This document shows positions 1 through 8,556 of a stretch of DNA of 32,765 bases, one piece after another (the first letter of the stretch is position 1; each line of letters opens with the position of its first letter). Position numbers and translations under genes: made by a program. The notes below the pieces were generated by a model, which saw only the letters and a program-made list of their open reading frames with translations, did not search any database and was not told where the DNA came from. The DNA comes from Lachnospiraceae bacterium (lineage in GTDB: Bacteria; Bacillota; Clostridia; Lachnospirales; Lachnospiraceae). The DNA lies in assembly GCA_022791635.1 (NCBI GenBank), contig JAAVZL010000032.1, positions 1 to 32,765 on the forward strand, given 5' to 3'.

Positions 1-1
1 C

Positions 2-139
2 CAATTCCTTTTAGAGCAGCCCGCCGGGAAGAATACCCAGCGGCAGCTTGACGCTCTGCTGGACGATATGAGCGATACGGGAATACGGATAGTCACCGCC
101 ACGGCGCGGGAGATTGCAGAGGTTGAGAGTGAGGGATAA
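2..139 (+). pseudogene. C-terminal 45 codons of an unidentified protein, cut by the window edge
   Basis: An open frame enters from the left edge and stops at a TAA at 137-139. The visible 45 residues are hydrophilic and probably helical: a Gln/Leu-rich stretch, then LLDDMSDTGIRIVTATAREI and an acidic tail. I do not recognise the family. It is followed by non-coding DNA and a beheaded ABC gene, so it could be the last gene of a neighbouring or inserted element, but nothing visible proves that. Because the start lies outside the window, I cannot say whether the gene is intact; the pseudogene label is only a placeholder for partial. Confidence 0.35.
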
Positions 140-345
140 TAGCCCTTGTCCGGCTAAAATTGAATAGGGACTAAGAAGCGTTGCAATTATTTTCAGCTGC
201 AGCGTTTTTCTTTTGCAGAAATCCGCCAAATCGGACATTCCCGGTGTTGTAGGTAGTAGGAAGAACTTTCGTAGCAAGCATAGGAAAAGAGTACCCTTTT
301 CCGTATTTCTGCCCGCCCGGTCGGTCAGAAATTGCTTGTTGGGAA
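140..345. other. Non-coding junction upstream of the truncated ABC gene
   Basis: No credible gene is seen here. Two small inverted repeats are present: GGAAAAG/CTTTTCC at 283-302 and ATTTCTG/CAGAAAT at about 305-332. The frame that becomes the ABC ATPase at 346 continues open through part of this stretch, but its translation does not resemble the Walker A half of an ABC ATPase. Homology therefore begins abruptly around 346, which marks a deletion or insertion breakpoint. Confidence 0.5.
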
Positions 346-699
346 GTGTCCCAAATGCTTTCCGGCGGGAATATGCAGAAAGTTGTGGTGGCCAGGGAAT
401 GCGAGCACAATCCCGATATTTTAATTGCCGAGCAGCCCACAAGAGGTGTTGACGTGGGGGCGGCCCATATCATCCATAAAAAAATCGTGCAGCTCTGCGA
501 ACAGGGCAGCTCCGTGCTTCTGGTATCCGCAGATTTGGCGGAGATCCTAAAGCTGTCCGATGTACTTGCCGTTATGTACGAGGGAGAGATTGTTGCGTTC
601 TTTGAAAGCGCCGAGGGCTTGAATGAGGAAAAGCTGGGGCTTTATATGCTTGGAATCGAGAAGCATACACCGGAACAGATACGAAAGGCGGTGAATTGA
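346..699 (+). pseudogene. C-terminal remnant of a BMP-family nucleoside ABC transporter ATPase
   Basis: The 117 residues begin exactly at the ABC signature (LSGGNMQKVVVARE), continue through the degenerate Walker B region (ILIAEQPTRGVDVG) and the switch region (VLLVSADLAEIL), and end normally. QPTRGVD in place of a canonical Walker B Glu is what the second nucleotide-binding domain of BMP-type (NupA/YufO-like) ATPases usually shows. An intact protein has about 500 residues with two ATPase domains. Here the whole first domain and the Walker A part of the second are gone, so it cannot power transport. GTG at 346 is only a possible start. The stop is 1 base before the GTG of the permease, the tight spacing of an original operon. 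Confidence 0.8.
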
Positions 700-700
700 T

Positions 701-1894
701 GTGAATAGAGAGAAATCCTTTAATATCCTGCGGACAGCAGTTGCAATGCTGGCGACAATTCTTGTGGCATTTGTCATTATTATCCTGATCAGCGATCAGC
801 CTGTGCAGTCCATTCTGATTTTCCTGCTGCAGCCATTTTCTTCCGGGCGTTATCTGGGAAATATTGTGGAGACGGCGATTCCCCTGATTTTTTCAGGGCT
901 TTCTATGGCAATCCTGTTCCAGACCAGTCTGTTCAATCTGGGAGGAGAGGGAGTTTACTTCATGGCGGGAATTGTTGGCTCCATTGTGGCAATCTGGCTA
1001 AAGCTTCCGATTGTCATATTTCCCCTCTTATGCCTGGCGTCAGGTGCCGGAACCGGAATCCTGGTTATGCTGGTTCCGGGAGTTTTGAGGGCGAAATTCA
1101 GTGCGAATGAGATGGTAACCTCCCTGATGATGAATAACATCTGCTACGGCGTGGGTTGCTATGTGCTGAATAATATGATGCGTGATCCCGCCGTATCCAC
1201 CCTGGTTTCCTACAAATACCGTTCGGCGGCCATGCTTCCGACCATCATTAAGGGAACGAGAGTGCATGCCGGCATTTTGATCGCCATCCTCTGTGCAATA
1301 TTGGTTTACCTTTTTCTGTACAAGACAAAATGGGGACTGCAGGTGCGGGCAACGGGTGCAAATGCAAAATTTGCGAAATATTCCGGAATGAACGTGACAA
1401 AGGTGATTATTCTGGTTCATGTTATCGCCGGAGCAGTAGCCGGATGCGGCGGCATTGTGGAATGTCTGGGATTACATAAAAGATTTGAGTGGACTGCCCT
1501 GCCTGGATATGGCTTTGACGGGGCCATGATTGCCATGCTGGCCAATAACAATCCTCTGGGCGTGATTCCGCAGATGAGCCGGAATATGGCGGCGTTTTTG
1601 ATTTATCTCTTTGGAATGTCGCTGATTGCTTTTGGAAAGGCCCTGTCCATTGAGGCGGGAATCGGGAAATCGCCCTATGACGCTTTTATTTTTGGAATTA
1701 TGAATTGTACAGGAAAGGGCTATGCTCAGATCCGCTGGGGCGTGGACGGGTTCTGTCTCCTGGCCGGAATGGTGATAGGTGGTTCCTGGGGGCCGGGAAC
1801 CCTGGTATCGCTGCTTGCGGTGGGAAAGTTTATGGAAGCGTTTCAGCGAGTGATCCGGAAGACAAGAGGAAAAAGAGAAAGGAGATTGATGTAA
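701..1894 (+). CDS. Chimeric membrane protein: BMP-type nucleoside permease fused to a YczE-like domain
   Basis: The first 288 or so residues are a typical ABC permease of the BMP nucleoside-uptake family (NupP/YufP-like): multiple membrane helices, SLFNLGGEGVYFMAG and the GYGFDGAMIAMLANNNPLGV region. From about residue 290 (near base 1570) the sequence changes to a YczE/YitT-type membrane domain, recognisable from YLFGMSLIAFGKALSIEAGIG, SPYDAF and GGSWGPGTLVSLLAVGKFMEAF. The usual permease C-terminus and about half of a YczE protein are missing, as an in-frame deletion would produce. GTG start at 701; its TAA overlaps the deoD ATG by one base. With the ATPase upstream destroyed, nucleoside uptake by this protein is unlikely; whether the YczE part works is unknown. 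Confidence 0.75.
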   Translation: MNREKSFNILRTAVAMLATILVAFVIIILISDQPVQSILIFLLQPFSSGRYLGNIVETAIPLIFSGLSMAILFQTSLFNLGGEGVYFMAGIVGSIVAIWLKLPIVIFPLLCLASGAGTGILVMLVPGVLRAKFSANEMVTSLMMNNICYGVGCYVLNNMMRDPAVSTLVSYKYRSAAMLPTIIKGTRVHAGILIAILCAILVYLFLYKTKWGLQVRATGANAKFAKYSGMNVTKVIILVHVIAGAVAGCGGIVECLGLHKRFEWTALPGYGFDGAMIAMLANNNPLGVIPQMSRNMAAFLIYLFGMSLIAFGKALSIEAGIGKSPYDAFIFGIMNCTGKGYAQIRWGVDGFCLLAGMVIGGSWGPGTLVSLLAVGKFMEAFQRVIRKTRGKRERRLM

Positions 1895-2592
1895 TGGCAA
1901 CACCGCATAATGGAGCAAAAACAGGAGATTTTGCAAAAAAGGTTTTGATGCCGGGCGATCCGCTCCGGGCAAAGTATATTGCGGAAACGTATCTGGAGCA
2001 GGCAAGGCAGGTGACGGCCGTTCGGAATATGTTCGGATATACCGGAATCTATAAGGGGAGAGAAGTATCTGTCATGAGTGCCGGAATGGGCATGCCGTCT
2101 ATGGGCATCTATTCCTATGAATTGTATCATGAGTATGGTGTGGACAGTATCATCCGAATTGGTTCGGCAGGGGCGTTGCAGGAACAGATGAAGCTGATGG
2201 ACGTGGTTGTGGCTGCGGCGGCCTGCACGGATTCGAATTATGGACGGCAGTTTAAGCTTCCGGGAGCCTTTGCCCCTATTGCGGATTTTCAACTGCTGGA
2301 ACGGGCGGTTCATGCGGCGGAGGAACAGGGAACCAATGTGGTAGTGGGGAATGTGCTCTCCACAGATGTGTTTTACAATCCCGATGAATCGGTGAATCAG
2401 AGTTGGAAACGGATGGGCGTGCTGGCATCGGAGATGGAGTGTGCGGCCCTGTATATGAATGCCGCTTATGCGGGAAAGAAAGCCCTTGGGCTGTTGACGA
2501 TTTCCGATCATTTATGTACGGGAGAAGCATTGAGTGCCGGGGAACGCCAGCTTGGATTCCAAAAAATGATCGAAATTGCATTGGAGGTATAG
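1894..2592 (+). CDS. deoD: Purine-nucleoside phosphorylase, DeoD type
   Basis: A cytoplasmic hexameric-type enzyme that splits purine (deoxy)nucleosides with phosphate into base and (deoxy)ribose 1-phosphate. The 232 residues match the usual length of about 235. Family landmarks are MPGDPLRAK near the N-terminus (phosphate site), [24 protein letters not shown], the nucleoside-binding SEMECAALY and the catalytic-loop ISDH near residue 205. The ATG at 1894 is preceded by AAAGGAG and overlaps the permease stop (TAATG), so the two are translationally coupled; longer in-frame starts upstream lie inside the permease. It is followed 11 bases later by a broken deoB. It is the only apparently intact gene of this salvage module. 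Confidence 0.95.
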   Translation: MATPHNGAKTGDFAKKVLMPGDPLRAKYIAETYLEQARQVTAVRNMFGYTGIYKGREVSVMSAGMGMPSMGIYSYELYHEYGVDSIIRIGSAGALQEQMKLMDVVVAAAACTDSNYGRQFKLPGAFAPIADFQLLERAVHAAEEQGTNVVVGNVLSTDVFYNPDESVNQSWKRMGVLASEMECAALYMNAAYAGKKALGLLTISDHLCTGEALSAGERQLGFQKMIEIALEV

Positions 2593-2603
2593 AGGGATAC
2601 AGG

Positions 2604-3153
2604 ATGAGCAGGTTTAATCGAGTATTTGTAATTGTAATAGATTCTCTTGGAGTGGGAGCCATGGCGGATGCGGATAGATTTGGGGACCAGGGTGCCAATA
2701 CCCTTTCACATATTTCGGAATCGGTGGATACATTTGCGATTCCGAATCTGCAAAAGCTTGGTATGGCAAATATAATCCCCTTAAAGCAGGTGGCGGCAAA
2801 GGAGCATCCCATAGAGTATTACGGGAAACTGAATGAAGCCAGCAGCGGAAAGGATACCATGACCGGCCATTGGGAGATGATGGGTCTGCATGTGGCGGTT
2901 CCGTTTCAGACATTTAGCGAGACCTTATGTGGGAAGAAAGCGTGGAGAATTTAAGCGAACCAGCAATCGGCATGATTATGCCTTAAAGCCCATTGGAAAA
3001 ACAGCTCTTGACGCTCTTTGGGGACATAGAAGAGACCCGATCGGATATGCCCGTGAAATTGAGATGTTCGACAAAGGCTTAGGAGAGCTTCTCAATGTAC
3101 TGAGGGAGGATGATTTGCTGCTTATTACGGCGGCTCATGGAAATTTCAGGTAA
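2604..3153 (+). pseudogene. deoB: Phosphopentomutase remnant (deletions and frameshift)
   Basis: Phosphopentomutase interconverts (deoxy)ribose 1- and 5-phosphate and normally has about 390 residues. The start is clear: [20 protein letters not shown], then [25 protein letters not shown]. The frame then stops at 2954. In another frame the sequence resumes as [20 protein letters not shown] (normally near residue 210), then jumps to [20 protein letters not shown] and ITAAHGNF (normally near residue 340). At least two internal segments are therefore deleted and the frame is lost. The metal-binding ITADHGND motif reads ITAAHGNF, so a key Asp is also gone. The gene is non-functional; it lies just downstream of deoD in the original operon order. 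Confidence 0.9.
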
Positions 3154-3217
3154 ATATGCCGGAGGGGACGATTGGTACTTCGATTTTAAACACATTTATT
3201 TAATTCTTATTTTGCAG

Positions 3218-3251
3218 AAAGGACAGCCAGTACACTAGGACTGTCCTTTTT
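3218..3251 (+). terminator. Rho-independent terminator after the nucleoside module
   Basis: AAAGGACAG at 3218-3226 pairs perfectly with CTGTCCTTT at 3241-3249, with a 14-base loop and a short T run at the end. It lies about 65 bases after the last deoB remnant and before the TCS1 promoter, so it separates the two transcription units. Confidence 0.8.
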
Positions 3252-3299
3252 GCATTTTCGGAATATGTGGGGAAAGAATAGGGCTGTATTTAATAATAT

Positions 3300-3332
3300 T
3301 TTTAGCCTGTCTTAAGGAAGATGTGGTAAACT
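3300..3332 (+). promoter_or_regulatory. TCS1 promoter with 11-bp-phased direct half-sites
   Basis: TTTTAGC (3300) and CTTAAGG (3311) are exactly 11 bp apart, with a weaker TTTAATA 11 bp further upstream at 3289. CTTAAGG is followed by 9 bases and then a -10-like TAAACT at 3327-3332. This arrangement (half-site, 9-bp gap, -10) is the same as in front of the VTC-DUF4956-CotH operon at 16475-16496. OmpR/PhoB-type regulators bind tandem 11-bp repeats that replace a -35 box, so this is read as an autoregulated promoter for the regulator at 3392. Confidence 0.6.
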
Positions 3333-3391
3333 ATACCTGAATGGACGAAGTCCGCCCACCCCGCAGGGCAGACCTTAAACGAGGTGAAGAC

Positions 3392-4069
3392 ATGAGACTT
3401 TTGATAGCAGAGGACGATCCAAGACTGCTGAAAACCTTGATTCATATTTTTGAGAGCAATAAATACATCGTAGACGGGGTATCAAACGGAAGCGACGCCC
3501 TTGCCTATGCCGAAACAGAAGAATACGACGGCCTGATACTGGACATTATGATGCCTGGTTATGACGGCATAGAGGTGCTTAAGAGACTGCGAAAGAAAGA
3601 GATCACAACCCCGGCCCTCTTTCTGACGGCTCGCACAGAGGTGGAGCAGCGGGTGGAGGGATTGGACGCAGGGGCGGACGATTATCTTCCAAAGCCCTTT
3701 GCGTCCTCGGAGCTTCTGGCGAGAACAAGGGCCATGCTGCGTCGGAAAGACAACTACTGTCCCGATTTGCTCACTCTCGGGGACGTTTTTCTGAATCGCT
3801 CCACATACGACCTGGGCTACAAGGAGTATACACAGCCGTTAAGCGGCAAGGAATTTCAGATAATGGAAATGCTGATGCAAAAGCCCCGTATGATTATTCC
3901 GACGGATCAGTTTATATCCCATATCTGGGGCTGGGACAGCAACGTGGATACCAGTGTGGTGTGGGTGCACATTTCCAACCTGAGAAAGAAGATTACCAGG
4001 CTTCATGCACCTCTGGAGATCCGCTTTGTCCGTAGTGCCGGATACATGTTGGAGGAAACCCTTAACTAG
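3392..4069 (+). CDS. OmpR/PhoB-family response regulator (TCS1)
   Basis: A 225-residue DNA-binding regulator. The receiver domain (about 1-115) has the acidic pair in IAEDD, the phospho-acceptor Asp51 in LILDIMMPGYDG, the Thr of FLTAR and the Lys of LPKPF. The C-terminal winged helix (about 125-222) has the LSGKEFQIMEML start and VWVHISNLRKKI recognition region, ending FVRSAGYML. The ATG at 3392 follows GAGGTGAAGA; an upstream in-frame ATG at 3341 has no ribosome site and would add residues foreign to the family. The kinase gene follows 13 bases after the stop. The shared half-sites suggest autoregulation and control of the operon that starts near 16500; that link is inference. Confidence 0.93.
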   Translation: MRLLIAEDDPRLLKTLIHIFESNKYIVDGVSNGSDALAYAETEEYDGLILDIMMPGYDGIEVLKRLRKKEITTPALFLTARTEVEQRVEGLDAGADDYLPKPFASSELLARTRAMLRRKDNYCPDLLTLGDVFLNRSTYDLGYKEYTQPLSGKEFQIMEMLMQKPRMIIPTDQFISHIWGWDSNVDTSVVWVHISNLRKKITRLHAPLEIRFVRSAGYMLEETLN

Positions 4070-4082
4070 AAAAGAGGATCTT

Positions 4083-5312
4083 ATGATTTACAGCCTACGC
4101 AGAAAATTTATTCTGGTCTCCACCGTCTCCGTATTCTCCGTACTAATCGTCATTTTTATGATCATGTACGTGATGAACCACATGGAGCTGAACCGTACAA
4201 TGGATACCCTGGCCGACGCCATCGTCTCAAACAACGGCGTATTTCCAAGACCCGATGAGCCGGGACGGCCCTTTCCCGGGGAGCGTGTCCCCCGCAGGGA
4301 CATTATTACAAAGGAAACCCCATTCAGCACCCGTTTTTTTACCGCATGGCTCGGGGCGGACCGCCAGATTGTAAGGGTAAATGTGGAATCCGTTTTTTCC
4401 ATCACAGAGGAAGAAGTCCAGAATTATGTAGACCATGCACTGGAAGGGGATTGCGAGAGAGGCTGGGTATCCGATTACCGTTTCTGCGTTTTCCGGTCAG
4501 GAGATGAAACGGCAGTCGTCTTTGTGAACGGTGAAATGAACCGCATGATGTCCAACCGTTTTCTGCTGACCGCATTTCTGGCTCTGGTGGGAAGCGGAAT
4601 GGCCGTTCTGGTACTGATCATTCTCATATCAAAGAGGGTCGTTTATCCGGTTGCGGAAAGCTATGAAAAGCAGAGACAGTTTATCACGGACGCCAATCAC
4701 GAATTAAAAACACCCCTTACGCTGATCCTGTCGGATTTGGATATCGTGGAAGCGGAAATGGGAAAAAATGAATGGCTTGACGATATGCGAAGCGAGGGCG
4801 AGAGAATGCGTACCCTGATCAATCAGTTGGTCACCTTATCCAGAATGGACGAGGATCAGGCAAATCTAAGCATCGCACCCTTTGACTTGAGTGGGGCGGT
4901 ACTGGACACGGTGTCCGAATTTCAGTCCCTGGCGGCAGAACGGAAAAAACATTTGTCGGTCCAGGCAGAGCCGGCGGTGGAATACTGCGGCGACGAGGGG
5001 CTGATCCGCCGGCTCCTTGCCATTCTTCTGGACAACGGAGTGAAATACTGCGATGACGGCGGCAGCATAAGGGTTACGGCCTACCGGAAACGCCACCCAG
5101 TCATTCAGGTGGAAAACACCTGTAAAAATGTGGACGCCCTAAAGCTTGACAGGCTGTTCGACCGCTTTTACCGGGGAGATAAATCACGGACCTTTGACGG
5201 GAGCTTCGGGGTAGGACTGTCCATAGCCAGGGCAATCGCCAAAAATCATCATGGAGAAATTTTGGCATACAAAAAGGAGCAGATTATTGGATTTAAGGTG
5301 GAGCTTAAGTAG
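4083..5312 (+). CDS. Membrane sensor histidine kinase (TCS1)
   Basis: A 409-residue partner of the preceding regulator. Membrane segments lie at about residues 9-31 and 155-178 and enclose an extracytoplasmic sensor of about 120 residues that is rich in Pro and Arg near its start. The H-box DANHELKTPLT carries the phospho-acceptor His206, followed by a dimerisation helix, the N-box (ILLDNGVKYCDDGG) and the G-box (SFGVGLSIARAI). A linker is present between the second membrane helix and the H-box, but I do not see a clear HAMP domain. The start ATG at 4083 is preceded by AAAAGAGGA; an in-frame ATG upstream lies inside the regulator gene. The ligand cannot be read from the sequence. Confidence 0.93.
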   Translation: MIYSLRRKFILVSTVSVFSVLIVIFMIMYVMNHMELNRTMDTLADAIVSNNGVFPRPDEPGRPFPGERVPRRDIITKETPFSTRFFTAWLGADRQIVRVNVESVFSITEEEVQNYVDHALEGDCERGWVSDYRFCVFRSGDETAVVFVNGEMNRMMSNRFLLTAFLALVGSGMAVLVLIILISKRVVYPVAESYEKQRQFITDANHELKTPLTLILSDLDIVEAEMGKNEWLDDMRSEGERMRTLINQLVTLSRMDEDQANLSIAPFDLSGAVLDTVSEFQSLAAERKKHLSVQAEPAVEYCGDEGLIRRLLAILLDNGVKYCDDGGSIRVTAYRKRHPVIQVENTCKNVDALKLDRLFDRFYRGDKSRTFDGSFGVGLSIARAIAKNHHGEILAYKKEQIIGFKVELK

Positions 5313-5402
5313 GTAGTGGTCCGTATCGGAAATTCTTATGTATATTTCCAATATGGATCACCAGGCCGAAAGTATGAACAATGCACAGGGAGGAGACAGA
5401 TC

Positions 5403-5603
5403 ATGGACCAATACCAGGAACACAATACGCCGTCCCCAGGTACAAGAATAACATTAAGCGGCTTAAAGGAGCAGCTCTATACCCTCAACATGCAGATGCT
5501 GCTGGCAATCCAGTGCCATGATGAGAAAACACAGGAAGAGATCCGAAAGAAAATGGACGAGCTGCAGAAGCAGATGGATCGTTTGAGTCTGGGGGAAAGA
5601 TGA
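5403..5603 (+). CDS. Small helical protein of 66 residues, unknown function
   Basis: The ATG at 5403 is preceded by GGGAGGAGA, a strong ribosome site, 91 bases after the kinase stop. The protein has a polar, Pro-containing head (about 20 residues) followed by one long charged amphipathic helix containing MLLAIQCHDEKTQEEIRKK, with Met/Leu at heptad-like spacing, which suggests a coiled coil. No signal peptide or membrane segment is present. I do not recognise a family. Same-strand position just after TCS1 suggests it is co-transcribed and could modulate or be encoded with that system. A longer version starting near 5316 has no ribosome site and is not favoured. Confidence 0.6.
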   Translation: MDQYQEHNTPSPGTRITLSGLKEQLYTLNMQMLLAIQCHDEKTQEEIRKKMDELQKQMDRLSLGER

Positions 5604-5691
5604 TTCACATAAAAGACAACTGCAAACTTATAAGGACATTGTACCTGACCAGTTCTTCTCCATCACTATAGACAAGTAGTACAAAATTGTA

Positions 5692-6495
5692 TCATATTTG
5701 TTCCAAAATCCCCTCCGCAATCCGCCGGGCCAGTTTTTCCTGATAATCGTCACTGGACAGCTTGCGAAGCTCAGCGGCATTGGAGAGAAATCCCATTTCC
5801 ACCAAAACGGCAGGCATCCCCGTATTTCGCAGAACATAATATCCTGCTGCTTTCGCATCCCTCACCGGGATATCGTCACTTAACGAAGCCGCATGGAGGA
5901 TGCTTTCTGCAAACGCTTGGCTTTTCTTAGCACCCTGCCGGTGGTAATAACACTCCATGCCTGCGATCCCGGCATCATCCTCATAGTAATTGCAGTGAAG
6001 ACTGATAAAAAGATCCCCGTTGGAGCCGTTTGCAACGGAGGTCCGCTGTGCAAGGCTCATATAATCATCGGAGCTTCGGGTCAGAATCACCTCAATATGG
6101 TTCAGTTCCAGAATGGCTTTCAGCTTCCTTGCAACGGAAAGATTCACGTCCTTCTCCGCAACCTTTCCGCTGACCGTCCCTCCGTCATTTCCACCGTGTC
6201 CCGGATCAATGACCACGCAAAACTCCGGGTCCTGGTGCTCGGCGGAAACAGTCGGCACAATGGGGCTGTTCCCGGCTGCGTCTGCGGCGATCCCCCTGTG
6301 GAAGCCCGAATACCGGGCCGCCCCCGCAGCTTTCCCGGCAAATCGGTCATGTATGTAAAGGCAGCCGCAGGCCATAAGCACCACCATGATTAGGGGGATC
6401 AGGATAAGAATCGCCCACAGAAGATAAGCAATCAGAAGCCGCTTAAGCTTTCTTCTTCTCCTGCGTTTTTTCTTCCTGTGTAGTTTCCGATTCAT
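5692..6495 (-). CDS. Membrane-anchored N-acetylmuramoyl-L-alanine amidase (CwlD-like, Amidase_3)
   Basis: A zinc amidase that cleaves the bond between muramic acid and the stem peptide of peptidoglycan. Of 267 residues, the first 18 are a striking Arg/Lys run (RKKKRRRRRK) before one membrane segment (about 20-44). A linker leads to the catalytic domain from about residue 92. Zinc ligands are visible: His100 in VIDPGHGGNDGG, Glu114 in VAEKDVNL and His167 in SLHCNY; the catalytic Glu233 is in VLVEMGFLSN. The domain is complete. It lies 35 bases downstream of the permease-lipoprotein fusion on the same strand, so it may be the last gene of the envelope operon or have its own start. AGGGAG precedes the ATG. 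Confidence 0.92.
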   Translation of the reverse strand: MNRKLHRKKKRRRRRKLKRLLIAYLLWAILILIPLIMVVLMACGCLYIHDRFAGKAAGAARYSGFHRGIAADAAGNSPIVPTVSAEHQDPEFCVVIDPGHGGNDGGTVSGKVAEKDVNLSVARKLKAILELNHIEVILTRSSDDYMSLAQRTSVANGSNGDLFISLHCNYYEDDAGIAGMECYYHRQGAKKSQAFAESILHAASLSDDIPVRDAKAAGYYVLRNTGMPAVLVEMGFLSNAAELRKLSSDDYQEKLARRIAEGILEQI

Positions 6496-6530
6496 CCCCG
6501 TTACTCCCTAGTGTACTGGCCCGTTTATAT

Positions 6531-8549
6531 TTAGTAAAAACAAGTAAGTTTGGCTGAATATTTCGACAGCACAATCTGCTTGCCGCTTTCTTTTGCCAGT
6601 ACATAAATATTCTTCGCATCGCAAGTCACCGACATGGCGGGAATATCGCTGATCAACTCCTTGCCGCCGCCGTCCTTGCCGCAGGCATACACACAGCCGC
6701 CGTCGGTTCTGGACACGTAATAAATAAACTGCTCATCCATGCAGAAATCAGAAGCCGCTATGGTTTCATAGACATAAGTCTCACCGACTGCAACATCATA
6801 CCGTGTCAAAAGTGATCGTTCATTTTGATAGAAAATACATTCCCCGTCAAAGGAAATCGTTCCGTTCGTGGGAATATTCAGCTTCTCAATGCCTTTGTCC
6901 CGGCGGCTTACCTGGGTGATGCCGTCATTTCCGATGAAAAAAATACTGTCGCTGTTCAGGAAAAAAGCGTAGTGGAGGTCCAGAAATTGCCACTGATCCC
7001 CCGTCTCATAATCAATGCCAAAGAGCGACCGCCCGGAATTTGTAACCTGCTCAAAGACGATTTTTTCCTCAAAGGTTTCCAAATTCAGCTCCACTACCGA
7101 CACTTTCGTGATGTCGCTGTTATAGTTCCCTACACGGTTGACATAACTTTCCGTAACCGAGGTGGTATAATATAGATACGGCGGACACATGCAATAGCAC
7201 AGCACCTTTTCTTCCTCCGAAAATGCCCCGAATATGGGGGAGCGTGGGATGGAAAATGCTTTGCCCGTGGAAGTATTTTTCAGATAATAGTCAAAGGTCT
7301 CCGTATCCTGCATGATTTCATATCCCATACCGTCATAGTCAGCCGACGAATTATAGACAAAGCCTTTGCTTTCCCTGCCGTCAAAGCAGCCGGTCAAAGT
7401 CAGGGTCAGGATCAGCGTGGCGGCCAGGACAAAAGCATGCTTGCCTTTCCGCGATTTCATCTGCCATTTGTTCCGATTGCACCGGAAAATCCCGGCAATG
7501 GCAAGGGTGCATAAGAGTGCGGACACCAGGAGCAGAATCAACAGCGTAGTCATATCAACCTCCGCAAAAATAATTTTCTCATCCCCTGTGAGAGCATCCC
7601 TGGAAACCATGTCTCCCGTAAAAAAGCCGGTTCCCAGGAGAAAGGGCAGGGGCAGCGGCAGACGGTAAATGATCGTCTCGGACAAACCTATATAGGGGAG
7701 AAGCACCGAAGCCGCCCCTGTAAGCAGGGTAATGGCGTATCTTTTGGCCAAAACAGACACGAACATCAGAAATACCGCAAGAAATACGCCGCCAAAGAGA
7801 CGGAGCAGCCCGACGCAGACATAAGCGTGGAAGAGGGAGATGTCCTTATGGCTTTCCCCAAAGCAGGGGATGCTTTGTATGGGATAATCCCCGTTGGGCA
7901 GACCATACCGGATGCTGTAAAATGCGTATTCCAGAAGCGAGATGCTTACGCACAGGAACAGGACGGTCCCAATGGTAAGGAGCAGCTTGGAACGGACGCT
8001 TTTTTGCCCCTCCCTTGCGGTCAGAATCAGAGCGTCCATCTGACAGCTGTATTCGGAACAGAAGACGGGCGTAGTTAAGAGCAAAATCCCCAGGAAGAGA
8101 ACAAGGTGAAGCGTACCGCCGCCGAGAAGCCCCATCCATCCGTTTGTCCGGAGAAAACAGCGGTTTTCTGTATTTTCGCAGATATAGAGATATTGCTGAT
8201 AAATGACCTCGAAGCCCCTTTCATGCTCCAGAAGCATTTCCGTTTCCTGCATTTCCTGTTTGTAGGTGCTCTCGCTGATTTGGCCGTCATAGAAGCGTTC
8301 CAAAAGGTCCGCCTGCTTTTCCCTGGCTTCGGCCAGGCTCTTGGCCTCCTCTTCCAGATAGAGAGAAGACTCCTCGGTGCAGTATCCCCTTACCTTATTA
8401 AGATACCATTCATATTCCGTTTTCCACTGTTCCATTTGACTGTTGTAGGGGCTGTCCGACAGGGCGAGCCAGAGAGTGCTGAGCAGTAGCACAAGGGCAA
8501 TGTAGAGCAGACCCCTTTGGTGGAGCATAATCTTCTTTACTTCAAACAT
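6531..8549 (-). CDS. ABC-2-like permease fused to a lipoprotein-like sensor domain
   Basis: A 672-residue protein in two parts. Residues 1-370 are an ABC-2-like membrane part: one N-terminal helix, a long charged extracytoplasmic helix region (about 40-135), then about six hydrophobic segments. Residues 371-672 start with a basic patch and a second signal-like helix ending in LTLTGC, a good lipobox with Cys388, followed by an all-beta, Tyr-rich domain with repeated YYV/YVY strands that resembles DUF5050/propeller proteins. Normally such a domain is made as a separate lipoprotein. Pairs with the ATPase at 9851-10735. The ribosome site is weak (only GGAATA-like), and the upstream region is repeat element A1. 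Confidence 0.75.
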   Translation of the reverse strand: MFEVKKIMLHQRGLLYIALVLLLSTLWLALSDSPYNSQMEQWKTEYEWYLNKVRGYCTEESSLYLEEEAKSLAEAREKQADLLERFYDGQISESTYKQEMQETEMLLEHERGFEVIYQQYLYICENTENRCFLRTNGWMGLLGGGTLHLVLFLGILLLTTPVFCSEYSCQMDALILTAREGQKSVRSKLLLTIGTVLFLCVSISLLEYAFYSIRYGLPNGDYPIQSIPCFGESHKDISLFHAYVCVGLLRLFGGVFLAVFLMFVSVLAKRYAITLLTGAASVLLPYIGLSETIIYRLPLPLPFLLGTGFFTGDMVSRDALTGDEKIIFAEVDMTTLLILLLVSALLCTLAIAGIFRCNRNKWQMKSRKGKHAFVLAATLILTLTLTGCFDGRESKGFVYNSSADYDGMGYEIMQDTETFDYYLKNTSTGKAFSIPRSPIFGAFSEEEKVLCYCMCPPYLYYTTSVTESYVNRVGNYNSDITKVSVVELNLETFEEKIVFEQVTNSGRSLFGIDYETGDQWQFLDLHYAFFLNSDSIFFIGNDGITQVSRRDKGIEKLNIPTNGTISFDGECIFYQNERSLLTRYDVAVGETYVYETIAASDFCMDEQFIYYVSRTDGGCVYACGKDGGGKELISDIPAMSVTCDAKNIYVLAKESGKQIVLSKYSAKLTCFY

Positions 8550-8556
8550 AGTTTTT

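Noticed and set aside
2403..2603. A longer deoB reading that begins inside deoD
   Set aside because: The extra N-terminal residues are the out-of-frame translation of deoD; the family start [16 protein letters not shown] at 2604 is clear and has its own ribosome site.
3226..6520. A 14-base match (GCCAGTACACTAGG) between the terminator loop at 3226-3239 and the leader of the amidase gene (6507-6520, opposite strand)
   Set aside because: In a 33-kb window a few 14-base matches are expected by chance when both strands are compared, and the surrounding structures differ.
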